A program made the translations under genes and the position numbers. The notes below the pieces were generated by a model, which saw nothing but the letters and a program-made list of their open reading frames with translations, was not told where the DNA came from and did not search any database. DNA of 64,000 bases from Natronoarchaeum philippinense (GTDB lineage: Archaea > Halobacteriota > Halobacteria > Halobacteriales > Natronoarchaeaceae), in NCBI RefSeq assembly GCF_900215575.1, contig NZ_OBEJ01000003.1, forward strand, positions 248,001-312,000, given 5' to 3'. Shown here piece by piece: positions 16,528 through 25,302 of the stretch (within the stretch, counting starts at the first letter, position 1; every line of letters begins with the position of its first letter).

Positions 16528-17289
16528 TCAGTAGTGTTTGGTCTTGAGCTCGACCACGTTGGCGGTGTTCTGGAGCGCCGGGAGGAACTCCTCTTGGATG
16601 CGATCGTCGTCGAACTCGTGTTTCGGCCCCGCCACGGAGATCGCGGCGCCGGCCGTCTCGCCGTTGCTCTCGATCGGGACGGCGACCGACCTGACCCCCT
16701 TGACGCGCTCTTCGTCCTCCACGGCGTACCCTTGGGATCTGACGGATTCGATCTCGCCGAGCAGCTCGTCTTGATCGACGATCGTGTGTTCCGTCGCCCG
16801 CGGGAGCCCGTGACGGTCCGCGATCGCCCGGACCTCCGCGTCGGATTTCTGTGCCAGTATCGCTTTGCCCAGCGCCGTCCAGTGCATCTGGGTGTACTCG
16901 CCCGTCGGCGCGTTGTTGAACACGGCTCCCGTCGGCTCCGTCCGATACAGCATCACCCGGTAGCCGTCCTCCTCGTAGCCGATGGTGGCGACTTCGCTCG
17001 TCGTCTGGGCCAGCTCGTCGACCTCGCTGCGCCCCTCTTGGTAGAGGCTCATGTTGTGTCGGGCCCGGCCGCCGATATTCAGAAACCGGAGACTGAGGTG
17101 GTACTCGCCGTCCCGGTTGATGACGTATCCGATGTCCTCCAGCGTTTTGAGGTAGACGTGGGCCGTGCTCTTCGGGAGGTCCATGTGCTCGGCGAGCTCG
17201 CGGACCCCACACCGTTCGAGTTCCCCCACGCTCTCGATGATCTCGAAGACGTTTTCGACCGCTTGGATTCGATTTGGGTCGTCTGTCAT
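16528..17289 (-). CDS. IclR-family transcriptional regulator
   Basis: About 253 residues from the ATG at 17289 (MTDDPNRIQAVENVFEIIES). A winged-helix domain (10-70, with VRELAEHMDLPKSTAHVYLK as recognition region) precedes the IclR effector domain, ending in VPIESNGETAGAAISVAGP. Haloferax XacR, which controls pentose genes, is of this family. It probably senses a sugar-acid intermediate of the surrounding island. A TATA-like AATTAATAATGG (minus strand) near 17372-17388 and an operator-like palindrome at 17334-17350 just past the expected transcript start suggest autoregulation with a short leader. Confidence 0.88.
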   Translation of the reverse strand: MTDDPNRIQAVENVFEIIESVGELERCGVRELAEHMDLPKSTAHVYLKTLEDIGYVINRDGEYHLSLRFLNIGGRARHNMSLYQEGRSEVDELAQTTSEVATIGYEEDGYRVMLYRTEPTGAVFNNAPTGEYTQMHWTALGKAILAQKSDAEVRAIADRHGLPRATEHTIVDQDELLGEIESVRSQGYAVEDEERVKGVRSVAVPIESNGETAGAAISVAGPKHEFDDDRIQEEFLPALQNTANVVELKTKHY

Positions 17290-17333
17290 TGTGTAGGTGT
17301 GGCGTGGCATGCCGGATATCACTTTCGAAGGTT

Positions 17334-17350
17334 GTCCAACGATACTGGAG
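17334..17350. promoter_or_regulatory. operator-like palindrome in the IclR promoter
   Basis: GTCCA-ACGATAC-TGGAG matches GTCYA-N7-TGGAC at nine of the ten defined positions. It lies 45-61 bases ahead of the IclR start codon, just downstream of its TATA-like sequence, the position expected for repression. Confidence 0.5.
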
Positions 17351-17522
17351 GCGTACTGCCGGTATCCAACACCATTATTAATTATAGTATTGTGCGCTGC
17401 GTTCCGGATCCCGATGCGATCTGTCACGCGTTCTATCCGGCGAAAATCATGGTGCGACGGCGGGATGTCCGCGGGCGCGCGTCGTCCCACCGACGCAACG
17501 TCCCCGCACGATCAGCGGCGTC

Positions 17523-18485
17523 TTACTGTTCGGTCCGTTCCATCAGTCCCCGCATGTACCCGATCGCAAAGAGCCGCCCCTTCGTGTGGTAGCCCGGATT
17601 CGAGTTGTCTTCTCCGACCATCGTCGGGACGTGGTCGGGGCGCATCACCACGTCGTCATCGACGGCCTCTTGGTAGGCCTCCATCGCCGCGAGCATGTCG
17701 TTGGGGCCCTCGTCGTGCCACGTCTCGACGAAGTTGTCGGCGTCGCCCTCGACGTCGCGGAAGTGGACGAAGTTGATGCGGTCGCCGAACCGTCGGATCG
17801 TCTCCGGCAGATCGACGCCCATCGCGGCGAAGTTGCCTTGGCAGAACGTGATCCCGTTGTGTTCGCTGTCGTAGCAATCGAGAACGCGCTGGTACGCCTC
17901 GGGGCTGTTGACGATGCGCGGGACGCCGCCGAGCGACTCCCGAGGGGGATCATCAGGATGGAGGCCGAGTTTCACCCCGGCCTCCTCCGCGACAGGCGTC
18001 ACTTCTTGGAGGAAGTACTCTAGGGCCTCCCAGATTTGCTCGCGAGAAGCGTCGACCGCCTGCTCGGCTCCGTCCCTATGCATCCGATCGTCGGAGTATG
18101 CGGTCACTAGCGATCCACCGCGCGCCTCGACGTGCGCCTCGGTTCGCGCCCAGCGGATGCCGACCATCCAGTCGTAACAGACGACCGGGATGTCGAGCTC
18201 CCCGCAGTGCCTGATAAACTCCTTGAACTCCTCGATGTCCTCGTCGCGACCCTCCAGTCCAAGCCTGACGCGGTCGGTCAGCGGGACGCTCCCCTCGATG
18301 ACGCTGACGTCGAGCCCGGCGTCCTCGTACCAGTTCTTCGTGTGCAACAGGTCGTGGTACGACCAAGACGTTTTGCCGTCACCGATCTCCAAGGTGTGAA
18401 CGACGGCGTTGGTCACGCCCATCTGTTTGGCGAGCTGCCATCTGTCGTCCGGCTGTGGCGGTAAGACTACCGCTAAGTCGACCAT
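17523..18485 (-). CDS. uxuA: mannonate dehydratase
   Basis: About 320 residues from the ATG at 18485 (MVDLAVVLPPQPDD). A TIM-barrel protein of the UxuA family with KLGLHPDDPP, GITFCQGNFAAMG and NFVHFRDVEG carrying the metal ligands (His, Cys, His, Asp). It dehydrates D-mannonate to 2-keto-3-deoxygluconate in glucuronate breakdown. The divergent SDR at 18639 could be the fructuronate reductase that makes mannonate. The in-frame upstream ATG at 18551 gives an unlikely 22-residue extension. 2-keto-3-deoxygluconate kinase and aldolase genes are not in this window. Confidence 0.88.
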   Translation of the reverse strand: MVDLAVVLPPQPDDRWQLAKQMGVTNAVVHTLEIGDGKTSWSYHDLLHTKNWYEDAGLDVSVIEGSVPLTDRVRLGLEGRDEDIEEFKEFIRHCGELDIPVVCYDWMVGIRWARTEAHVEARGGSLVTAYSDDRMHRDGAEQAVDASREQIWEALEYFLQEVTPVAEEAGVKLGLHPDDPPRESLGGVPRIVNSPEAYQRVLDCYDSEHNGITFCQGNFAAMGVDLPETIRRFGDRINFVHFRDVEGDADNFVETWHDEGPNDMLAAMEAYQEAVDDDVVMRPDHVPTMVGEDNSNPGYHTKGRLFAIGYMRGLMERTEQ

Positions 18486-18638
18486 GGACAGATGATTTAG
18501 AACTACGAATAAATAGCTTTCTTTCCCCGAGCTGATTTGCCGAAGCTCCAATCGATCGGACGCTTCGATCCGCGAGCGGCCGGTACTGCCGGGGGAAGAT
18601 AGAAATACTCTGCCGTGTGAGATTTCAACGGATTACAC

Positions 18639-19427
18639 ATGAGCGAGACGTTCGACGGAGAGACTGCCATCGTCACGGGTGCATCGAGAGGGATCGGCAG
18701 CGGGATCGCGATCAAACTCGCGGAGCAGGGGGCATCGGTGATCGTCAACTACCGCTCTTCCGAACGGCGAGCGGAATCGGTCGTCGACGAGATCGTGGAC
18801 CGCGGGGGAGAAGCCGTCGCGGTGCAGGCCGACGTGAGCGATCGCGACGACGTGGCGGCGATGGTCGAGGCGACCGTCGATCGCTTCGGCTCGCTGGACG
18901 TGATGGTGAACAACGCGGGGATGACGACGCTGGGTCCGGCCGAAGAGATCGACGTCGAGGACTGGCGGCGGGTGATCGACGTGGACCTGACGGGCGTGTT
19001 CATCGGGTGTCAGGCGGCGGGCCGGCAGATGCAGTCCCAAGCCGACGGCGGGGCGATCGTCAACGTCTCGTCGATGATGGGCGAGATGGGGTTTCACATG
19101 CGGGCGCCGTACTGTGCGGCGAAGGCGGGCGTGATCAATCTCACCCGAACCCTCGCCGTCGAGTGGGCGGAGGACGATATCAGCGTGAACGCGCTCGCGC
19201 CGGGGTTCATCCAGACCGACATCACGGACCAGACGCAGGATTCGGCCGGATACACCGACGACGACATCCGTCGACGCACGCCGATGGCGCGGTACGGCAC
19301 CGTCGAGGAGATGGCCAACTGCGTGAGCTTCCTAGCACGCGGGGACACGTACGTCACGGGCGAGGTGCTTCGGGCCGACGGCGGATGGACGTCCGACGCT
19401 TGGCGATACCACGAAGATCGCGCGTGA
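18639..19427 (+). CDS. SDR-family oxidoreductase, candidate uronate/aldonate reductase
   Basis: Two hundred sixty-two residues: GASRGIGSG cofactor loop (about 15-23), NNAG, catalytic VSSMMGEMG serine, YCAAK pair, and C-terminal GEVLRADGGW. It diverges from the mannonate dehydratase, sharing a 153-base promoter region, so a role as NAD(P)H-dependent fructuronate reductase is the most economical inference. A 2-keto-3-deoxyaldonate dehydrogenase is the main alternative, given the downstream FAA hydrolase and lactate oxidation genes. Confidence 0.78.
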   Translation: MSETFDGETAIVTGASRGIGSGIAIKLAEQGASVIVNYRSSERRAESVVDEIVDRGGEAVAVQADVSDRDDVAAMVEATVDRFGSLDVMVNNAGMTTLGPAEEIDVEDWRRVIDVDLTGVFIGCQAAGRQMQSQADGGAIVNVSSMMGEMGFHMRAPYCAAKAGVINLTRTLAVEWAEDDISVNALAPGFIQTDITDQTQDSAGYTDDDIRRRTPMARYGTVEEMANCVSFLARGDTYVTGEVLRADGGWTSDAWRYHEDRA

Positions 19428-19520
19428 CATCGCCAACTCGGTACTGTCTGAATGGTTGGTGGTGACAACTGCCACATTACAAAGTTTTATATAATTGTGC
19501 CCGGTCGTCTATGATGAACC

Positions 19521-20543
19521 ATGTCAAATGGGTCATCCGTTGTTAGCAGACGCTCGCTGATCAAGGGTATCGGTACGGGCGCTATCGCAGCGACCGCCGG
19601 CTGTTCCGGCCTCACGGGAGGCGGCGGCGGTGGCGGTGGCGTCGACATGACGATCGCCAGTACGTTCGAGCCGGGACACATCTTAGTCCAGACCTCCGAG
19701 ATGTTCAAGGAGAACATCGAGGAAGAGTCGGACGGCGATATTTCCGTCCAAATCAGCGCCGGCGGTGCCTACGGCTCTGAAGACGAGACCGGCGAGATCG
19801 TCAGCCAAGGCGGCGTCGAGGCTCACGCCGCGGGTAGCTTCCCGTACTTCCAGTTCGCGCCCGAGTACTGGTTCTTCGGGTGCCCGTTCGTTCTCTCGAG
19901 CTACGACCAGCTGCTGTCGGTCTTGGAGAGTGACCAGATGCAGGAGGCACACGACGCGCTCGTCGAGAGCGGGAATCAACGCCCCATCGGCCAGCAGATC
20001 TACCGCGGTGCGCGCCACTTCACCTCGAACTCGCCGATCCGCGGCCCGAGCGACGTCGATGGACTCAACCTGCGCCTGCCGGAGCTCGACCCGTGGGTCG
20101 CCATCTGGGAGCAGGTCGGTGCCTCGCCGACCCCGATTGCGCTGGACGAGCTGTACAGCGCGCTCGAACAGGGGACGGCGGACGCATCGGAGGGCGGCGC
20201 GGAGCAGATCAGCGCGTTCAACCTCCACGAGGTCCAGAGCCACCTGAGCCTGACGGGCCACCTGATCGCGAACGGGAACATCTACATCAACGACGACTTC
20301 TACCAGGGGCTCGACGAGACCCACCAAGACATGATCATGGAGGTCGGCCAGTCGGTGACGGAGACCGCCTCGGAGGAATCCCAGTCGAGCGAGGAGGACC
20401 TGATTCAGGAGCTGGGCGAGCAGGGTATGACGATCGTCGAGGATGTCGACACCGAAGCGTTCCAGGAGCAGGCGGCACCGGCAGTCGAGCAACTGTTCGA
20501 AAACACGTGGGCCTTCGACTGGGAAACCGTCCGGAATATGTGA
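19521..20543 (+). CDS. TRAP transporter substrate-binding lipoprotein (DctP family)
   Basis: Three hundred forty residues. The N-terminus has a twin-arginine pair (Arg10-Arg11, SRRSLIKGIGTGAI) and a lipobox ending at Cys28, then a poly-glycine linker, so it is Tat-exported and lipid-anchored. The mature part is a DctP fold; NLRLPELDPWVAIWEQVGAS contains the substrate-carboxylate-binding region, and ALDELYSALEQGTADASEGG is the family signature. TRAP systems import organic acids with a Na+ or H+ gradient; uronates or aldonates fit the context. A TATA-like TTTTATATAA lies about 30 bases upstream. Confidence 0.92.
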   Translation: MSNGSSVVSRRSLIKGIGTGAIAATAGCSGLTGGGGGGGGVDMTIASTFEPGHILVQTSEMFKENIEEESDGDISVQISAGGAYGSEDETGEIVSQGGVEAHAAGSFPYFQFAPEYWFFGCPFVLSSYDQLLSVLESDQMQEAHDALVESGNQRPIGQQIYRGARHFTSNSPIRGPSDVDGLNLRLPELDPWVAIWEQVGASPTPIALDELYSALEQGTADASEGGAEQISAFNLHEVQSHLSLTGHLIANGNIYINDDFYQGLDETHQDMIMEVGQSVTETASEESQSSEEDLIQELGEQGMTIVEDVDTEAFQEQAAPAVEQLFENTWAFDWETVRNM

Positions 20544-20594
20544 CCGGTAGATCCGTAAAGATGATTAGGTGAGCTAGATACTGTTTCACTTACA

Positions 20595-21161
20595 ATGGAA
20601 ATCGATCAATCACTCGACCTGAAGCGGGATCACCTCCTGGACAGGATCATCCTCTACAGCGCGACGGCGCTGTTTACGTCGACGATCGTCCTGACCACGC
20701 TTCAGGTGTTCATTCGGCTGTTGAACCTGCCCACGTTCGGCTTCCTTCACTGGACCCAGCCGGCGGCGCGGTTCGTGCTCGTCATCGCGACGTATCTGGG
20801 TGCTGCCGTCGCCATTCGGAACAACGAGCAGATCGCGATCCAGTTCCTGCTCGAACGGCTCGCGAACTGGAAGCCGTGGCTCGGCTACTTGGTGAAAGTG
20901 CTCGGAAAACTGGTTACCGCCGGCTTCCTGCTCGTCGCCCTCGAAGGGACGGTCATCACGACCATCGATGACTGGGCGACGTCGATCGGTGGAATCGGAT
21001 TCGTCACGTCCGGTCATCTCTACCTCGGGATCGGCATCGGCCTCGCGCTGATGCTGCTCTACACCGCGATCGACCTCGTGGCGCTCGTACGAGAGATCCT
21101 GGCGTGGACGGGCGACGAAACCAGCGGTAGCCAGCTCGAGGAGGGGATGGCCGATGAGTGA
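20595..21161 (+). CDS. TRAP transporter small membrane subunit (DctQ family)
   Basis: One hundred eighty-eight residues with four membrane segments, the usual DctQ topology: 20-42, 55-77, about 92-118 and 132-155. It follows the binding protein by 51 bases and overlaps the large subunit start by 8 bases (ATGAGTGA), so the two membrane subunits are translationally coupled. Confidence 0.9.
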   Translation: MEIDQSLDLKRDHLLDRIILYSATALFTSTIVLTTLQVFIRLLNLPTFGFLHWTQPAARFVLVIATYLGAAVAIRNNEQIAIQFLLERLANWKPWLGYLVKVLGKLVTAGFLLVALEGTVITTIDDWATSIGGIGFVTSGHLYLGIGIGLALMLLYTAIDLVALVREILAWTGDETSGSQLEEGMADE

Positions 21162-22458
21162 GGTGCTCATTATCGGCACTCTGTTCCTCGGGACGCTCTT
21201 GGTCCTGTACGCGCTCGGCGTCTCCGTTGGGATCGCCATGGGCGCCACCTGCGTCATCGTGATGCTATCTCCGTTCGGGCGCGGACTCAACCCCGGGCTG
21301 ATCGCTCAACAGCTGCTCTACGGGCTCAACAGCTTCACGCTGCTCGCCATCCCGTTCTACCTGCTGCTGGGACGGTTGATGAACCGCATCGGGATGACAC
21401 AGCGCATCTTCTCGCTGGCGAACTCACTCGTCGGGCAGTTCCGCGGGGGGATCGCCCACGTCAACATCGTCGCGAGCATGATCTTCTCGGGGATGTCCGG
21501 CCTCGCGGTCGCCGACGCCGCGGGACTCGGTCGCGTCGAGTACACCGCGATGCGCGACCAGGGGTACGAGAAAGACATCTCGCTGGGCGTCACCGGATCG
21601 TCCGCGATCATCGGCCCGATCATCCCGCCGAGCGTGCCGATCATCATCTACGCCGTGCTGGCCGAAGAGTCGATCGGCGAGCTGTTCCTCGGCGGGATCA
21701 TCCCCGGGATCCTCATCGGTATCTTCCTGATGGCGCTCGTCTTCCTGATCGTGCACCTGCGGGGGTACGAGTCCGAGGATTCCTTCGATCTGGGGGATTG
21801 CTGGAAGAGCTTGAAGGAGGCGGTATTCCCGCTGTTTGCCCCGATACTCATCGTCGGCGGCATCCTCTCGGGTATTTTCACCGCCACCGAAGCGGGGGCC
21901 ATCGCGGTCGTCTACACCATCTTCCTCGGGATGTTCGTCTACGACGAACTCTCCCTCCGGGGGCTGTTCGAGGAGCTCCAGTACGGGATGGTCGAGACGT
22001 TCTCGCTGACGTTCATCGTCGGCGTGGCGTCGCTGTACGGCCTCGTCGCGCTCCAGCTGCAGCTGCCGATCCTGATGGCCGAGTCGATCACGAACTTCTC
22101 GGGCGATCCCACGATCGTGATCCTGCTGCTGGTCGGGCTCCTGCTTGTCGTCGGGACGTTCATGGAGACCATCGCCGCGATCACGATCCTCGTTCCGATT
22201 TTCATGCCGATCCTGGAGATTACCGGAATCGATCCGCTCCACTTCGGCATCGTGATGATCCTGACGCTGATGCTGGGTCTGCTGACGCCGCCGTTCGGCG
22301 TCATCCTCTTTGTCCTAGAGAAGGTGACCGACGCGACGCTGGAAGAGGCGATGAAGGCAGTCTTGCCCTACTACGTGCCGATCCTCTTGGTGTTGCTGAT
22401 CACCATCTTCGTCCCGGAGGTCGTCACGTACCCGGTGACCGAACTGATGGGCGGCTGA
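21154..22458 (+). CDS. TRAP transporter large membrane subunit (DctM family)
   Basis: Four hundred thirty-four residues, about twelve membrane segments. Family marks include the early AIPFYLLLGRLMNRIGMTQR, the GMSGLAVADAAGLG and SSAIIGPIIPPSVPIIIYAV segments that form the transport site, and the second-half LTPPFGVILF. It completes the DctPQM transporter encoded from 19521. Confidence 0.93.
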   Translation: MSEVLIIGTLFLGTLLVLYALGVSVGIAMGATCVIVMLSPFGRGLNPGLIAQQLLYGLNSFTLLAIPFYLLLGRLMNRIGMTQRIFSLANSLVGQFRGGIAHVNIVASMIFSGMSGLAVADAAGLGRVEYTAMRDQGYEKDISLGVTGSSAIIGPIIPPSVPIIIYAVLAEESIGELFLGGIIPGILIGIFLMALVFLIVHLRGYESEDSFDLGDCWKSLKEAVFPLFAPILIVGGILSGIFTATEAGAIAVVYTIFLGMFVYDELSLRGLFEELQYGMVETFSLTFIVGVASLYGLVALQLQLPILMAESITNFSGDPTIVILLLVGLLLVVGTFMETIAAITILVPIFMPILEITGIDPLHFGIVMILTLMLGLLTPPFGVILFVLEKVTDATLEEAMKAVLPYYVPILLVLLITIFVPEVVTYPVTELMGG

Positions 22459-22538
22459 GGCGGCCTTCGTTTTCTCCCCTCGTCGCCGGCGCCTGAACCA
22501 ACGGAAACACTTTTTCCGGTTGCCAGTGAGTACCACCC

Positions 22539-23726
22539 GTGAGAACGTTTGAGGGCTACCCGCGGGACGACGGCCCCGCCGGTGTACGAAACTACGTGGC
22601 AGTGATACCGACGTCGGTCACGGCGTCGCCGGTCGCGGCGGAGATCGCCGATCGATCGGCCGAGACCGTCCGAGCGACGCCGCACCAGATGGGGACCGAT
22701 CCGCCGGCGGCGGCTCGCGATCAGGTCGAGCGAACGCTGACGGGCGTCGGCAGCAACCCCAACGTCGGCGCGGCGCTGGTCGTCGATCTCGGCACGGAGG
22801 CGATCGACGCTGACGATATCGCCGACGCGGTGGCGGCGACCGGGCGCGGCGCGGCGACGCTCTCGATCCGCGAGGCGGGCGGGACGGCGGCCGCAGTCGA
22901 GGAGGGAACGGAACTGGCCCGCTCCCTTCGCGAGGAGATCTCCGGCGCGCGCCGGGAGGAACGCGGCGCGGACGAACTAGTCTTCGCCGTCGAGTGCGGC
23001 GGCTCCGACGCGACGAGCGGGATCGCCGCCAACCCGGCCGTCGGGGCGGCCTGCGACCGCTTGGTCCGAGACGGCGGCACGGCGACGTTCTCCGAGACGC
23101 CGGAGTTCATCGGCGCCGAGCACGTCTTGGCCGAGCGGTGCGCGGACGAGGGCGTCAGAGAGCGACTCCTCGATCGCGTCGAGCGCCGGGAGGCCACGGC
23201 CGAACTGATGGGCGTGGACCTGCGAGGCGCGCAGCCGAGCCCCGGCAACCAAGAAGGCGGTCTGACGACCATCGAGGAGAAGAGCCTCGGCGCCATCTCG
23301 AAGGGCGGGACGACCCCGGTCCGCGGCATCGTCGACTACGCCGAGCGGCTCCCGACCGGGGGTGGGTTGGTGCTGATGGACACGCCGGGGTACGACATCG
23401 AGAGCGTCGTCGGCAAGGTCGCCGGCGGTGCGCAGGTCGTCGCCTTCACGACCGGGCGGGGATCAACGACCGGGAACCCGCTGGCACCCGTGATCAAGGT
23501 GACGGGGAACCCGAAGACGGCGGACCGCCTCGCCGCGAACGTCGACGTCGACGCGAGCGACGTGATCGACGGCGAGTCGATCGACGCCGTCGGCGAGCGG
23601 ATCTACGAGACGCTGCTCGCGGTTGCCGGCGGCGAGCGGACCGCGGCGGAGCGCCACCGTCTGGAGGAGTTCGCCGTCAACGAACTCCAGCCGAACGAAC
23701 TCGCGGAGTTGCGGGGTGACGCATGA
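22539..23726 (+). CDS. UxaA/GarD-family large subunit, paralogue A (C-terminal motifs retained)
   Basis: Three hundred ninety-five residues of the altronate/galactarate dehydratase family without the SAF domain. The C-terminal half is canonical: CGGSDATSG (153-161), SETPEFIGAEH, SPGNQEGGLTTIEEKSLG (234-251), DTPGYD and TTGRGS. The N-terminal half has lost its signatures: HQMGTD (49-54) stands where the family has HGTGCG, and DLGTE (83-87) where it has GLGCE. The paralogue at 24037 shows the opposite loss. The GTG start is at 22539, and the stop overlaps the SAF gene by 4 bases (ATGA). Probably one part of a hetero-oligomeric altronate or related acid dehydratase. Confidence 0.82.
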   Translation: MRTFEGYPRDDGPAGVRNYVAVIPTSVTASPVAAEIADRSAETVRATPHQMGTDPPAAARDQVERTLTGVGSNPNVGAALVVDLGTEAIDADDIADAVAATGRGAATLSIREAGGTAAAVEEGTELARSLREEISGARREERGADELVFAVECGGSDATSGIAANPAVGAACDRLVRDGGTATFSETPEFIGAEHVLAERCADEGVRERLLDRVERREATAELMGVDLRGAQPSPGNQEGGLTTIEEKSLGAISKGGTTPVRGIVDYAERLPTGGGLVLMDTPGYDIESVVGKVAGGAQVVAFTTGRGSTTGNPLAPVIKVTGNPKTADRLAANVDVDASDVIDGESIDAVGERIYETLLAVAGGERTAAERHRLEEFAVNELQPNELAELRGDA

Positions 23727-24037
23727 AGGGGACGGTCCTCGGCGACGCGGGGCTGTACATGACGGCCCGGGACAACGTCGTCACGGCTATCGACGACTTG
23801 GAGGCCGGCACGGAAATCCCGCACGACGGCGTGACGGTCGAACTCGCGGAGGCGGTCCCGTTCGGCCACAAGATCGCGCTGGTGGCGATGGAACCCGGTG
23901 ACGCCGTCGTGAAGTACGGCGAGACGATCGGGGAGGCCGTCGAGCCGATCGCTCCCGGCGAGTGGGTGCACACGCACAACTGCGAGAGCAGGCGCGGCCG
24001 AGGCGACCGCGCCGTAGGCGACGGGGAGGTGGCCTGA
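23723..24037 (+). CDS. SAF-domain small subunit of UxaA-like dehydratase
   Basis: One hundred four residues: TARDNVVTAIDDLEAG, then AVPFGHKIALVAMEPGDAVV, KYGETIGEAVEPI and VHTHN. This is the SAF domain that forms the N-terminus of UxaA/GarD or the separate small subunit of split enzymes. It lies between and overlaps both large-subunit paralogues (ATGA at the front, TGATG at the back), so the three are made together. A similar small subunit occurs in sulfolactate sulfo-lyase (SuyA), the main functional alternative. Confidence 0.87.
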   Translation: MKGTVLGDAGLYMTARDNVVTAIDDLEAGTEIPHDGVTVELAEAVPFGHKIALVAMEPGDAVVKYGETIGEAVEPIAPGEWVHTHNCESRRGRGDRAVGDGEVA

Positions 24038-25173
24038 TGTCGGCGCCGACTGGCGTGGCTTCGGACCGCGAGCCGACGCCGTCGTTCGACGGTTACCGGC
24101 GGGAGGACGGGCGCGTGGGCGTGCGGAACCGCGTGCTAGTCGTCCCGTCGGTGATCTGCTCGCACGTCGTCGCCGAACGCGTCGCCGAGAGCGAAGAGAG
24201 CGCCGTCTGCGCTCCGCACGACCACGGCTGCGGGCAGATCGGCGACGACCACGACCAGACCGAACGGACGCTTCTAAATCTCGCCCGCAATCCGAACGTC
24301 GCGGGCGCGACCGTCGTGGGGCTGGGCTGTGAACACCTCCAGAGCGGGCCGTTCGCCGACCGGGTCGCCGAGAGCGGCGTGACGGTCCGCGAGACGGCGA
24401 TACAGGACGCGGGCGGCACCGACCCCTGCGTCGAGAAGGGCGCCGCGGCAACAGCCGATCTGGCGGCGGCCGCGGCGGACGCGGATCGGACTGGCGCGAC
24501 GCTCGCCGACCTCACCGTCGGCGTCGTGAGCTCGGACCTCGACGAGTCGACGCGGACGGTCGCGGATCCGCTCGTGGGCGATACCGTCGACGCGCTAATC
24601 GACGCCGGCGCGCGCGTCGTCGTCGCCGGGACGGATCGTCTCACAGCCCACCGGGACGCGGCAGCCGACCGCGCCGCGACGGCGACCGTCGCCGACTCGG
24701 TCCGGACCGTCGGCGAACGCGACGCCGGCCGCCCCGGGAACGCCCGTCGCGTCGCCCGGCGCGCGGCCGACGCACCGTTCGACGAGATCGTCGGGGCGTG
24801 GGGAAGCGCGAGCGTCGACGAACTCGTCCCGTACGGCGGCCGCGCCTCGACCGGCAGCGGGCTGACGCTGGTCGACTCCCCCTCCCGCTTCGAGGAGGCC
24901 GCGACCGCGCTCGCGGCGGCCGGGGCGTCGGTCGTCGTCCACGTCACCGCGGACGGGGTGCCGACGGGACATCCGGTCGTCCCGGTACTCAAGATGACCG
25001 GCGACGGAGCGACGGCGGAGGCGCTCGCGGACGATATCGACCTCGACGCCCGAGCGGCCGACATCGACGCGGTACTCGGCGAGCTCGGTCGCGTCGCCGG
25101 CGGCGCCCGGACCGCGAGCGAGGAACACGGGCTGACGTCGTTCGCGATCAGTCGCGTCGGGCCGTCGCTGTAG
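24037..25173 (+). CDS. UxaA/GarD-family large subunit, paralogue B (N-terminal motifs retained)
   Basis: Three hundred seventy-eight residues from the ATG at 24037. It keeps the N-terminal family motifs HDHGCG (61-66), NPNVAGATVVGLGCE (85-99) and IQDAGGTDPCVEKG. Its C-terminal half is degenerate: VVSSDLDES (163-171) replaces CGGSDxxSG, RPGNARRVARR (from 232) replaces the SPGN-GGLTTI-EKSLG block, and TTGRGS is gone. The loss is complementary to paralogue A. The frame is intact with haloarchaeal codon use, so this is not a decaying pseudogene by appearance. It probably pairs with A and the SAF subunit in one enzyme. Confidence 0.82.
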   Translation: MSAPTGVASDREPTPSFDGYRREDGRVGVRNRVLVVPSVICSHVVAERVAESEESAVCAPHDHGCGQIGDDHDQTERTLLNLARNPNVAGATVVGLGCEHLQSGPFADRVAESGVTVRETAIQDAGGTDPCVEKGAAATADLAAAAADADRTGATLADLTVGVVSSDLDESTRTVADPLVGDTVDALIDAGARVVVAGTDRLTAHRDAAADRAATATVADSVRTVGERDAGRPGNARRVARRAADAPFDEIVGAWGSASVDELVPYGGRASTGSGLTLVDSPSRFEEAATALAAAGASVVVHVTADGVPTGHPVVPVLKMTGDGATAEALADDIDLDARAADIDAVLGELGRVAGGARTASEEHGLTSFAISRVGPSL

Positions 25174-25302
25174 GGCGGCAGCCGGACCGCCGACGAACGG
25201 CTCCGTTTCCGCGGTCGACGATCCGCGGGCCGAACGGCGACGACCCGAGTGATTCGAGGCGGGGAAAAGAATAATACAGCAACACGTCACGTAGAACACG
25301 AG

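Noticed and set aside
18539-18560. CTCCAATCGATCGGACG between UxuA and the SDR as another operator copy
   Set aside because: Half-sites and spacing do not fit GTCYA-N7-TGGAC; the symmetry is imperfect.
22539-25173. Sulfolactate sulfo-lyase (SuyAB) as the function of the UxaA-like operon
   Set aside because: SuyA/SuyB are the same fold, but the neighbours are sugar-acid genes and there is no sulfite or sulfonate gene nearby. It is kept only as a secondary possibility.
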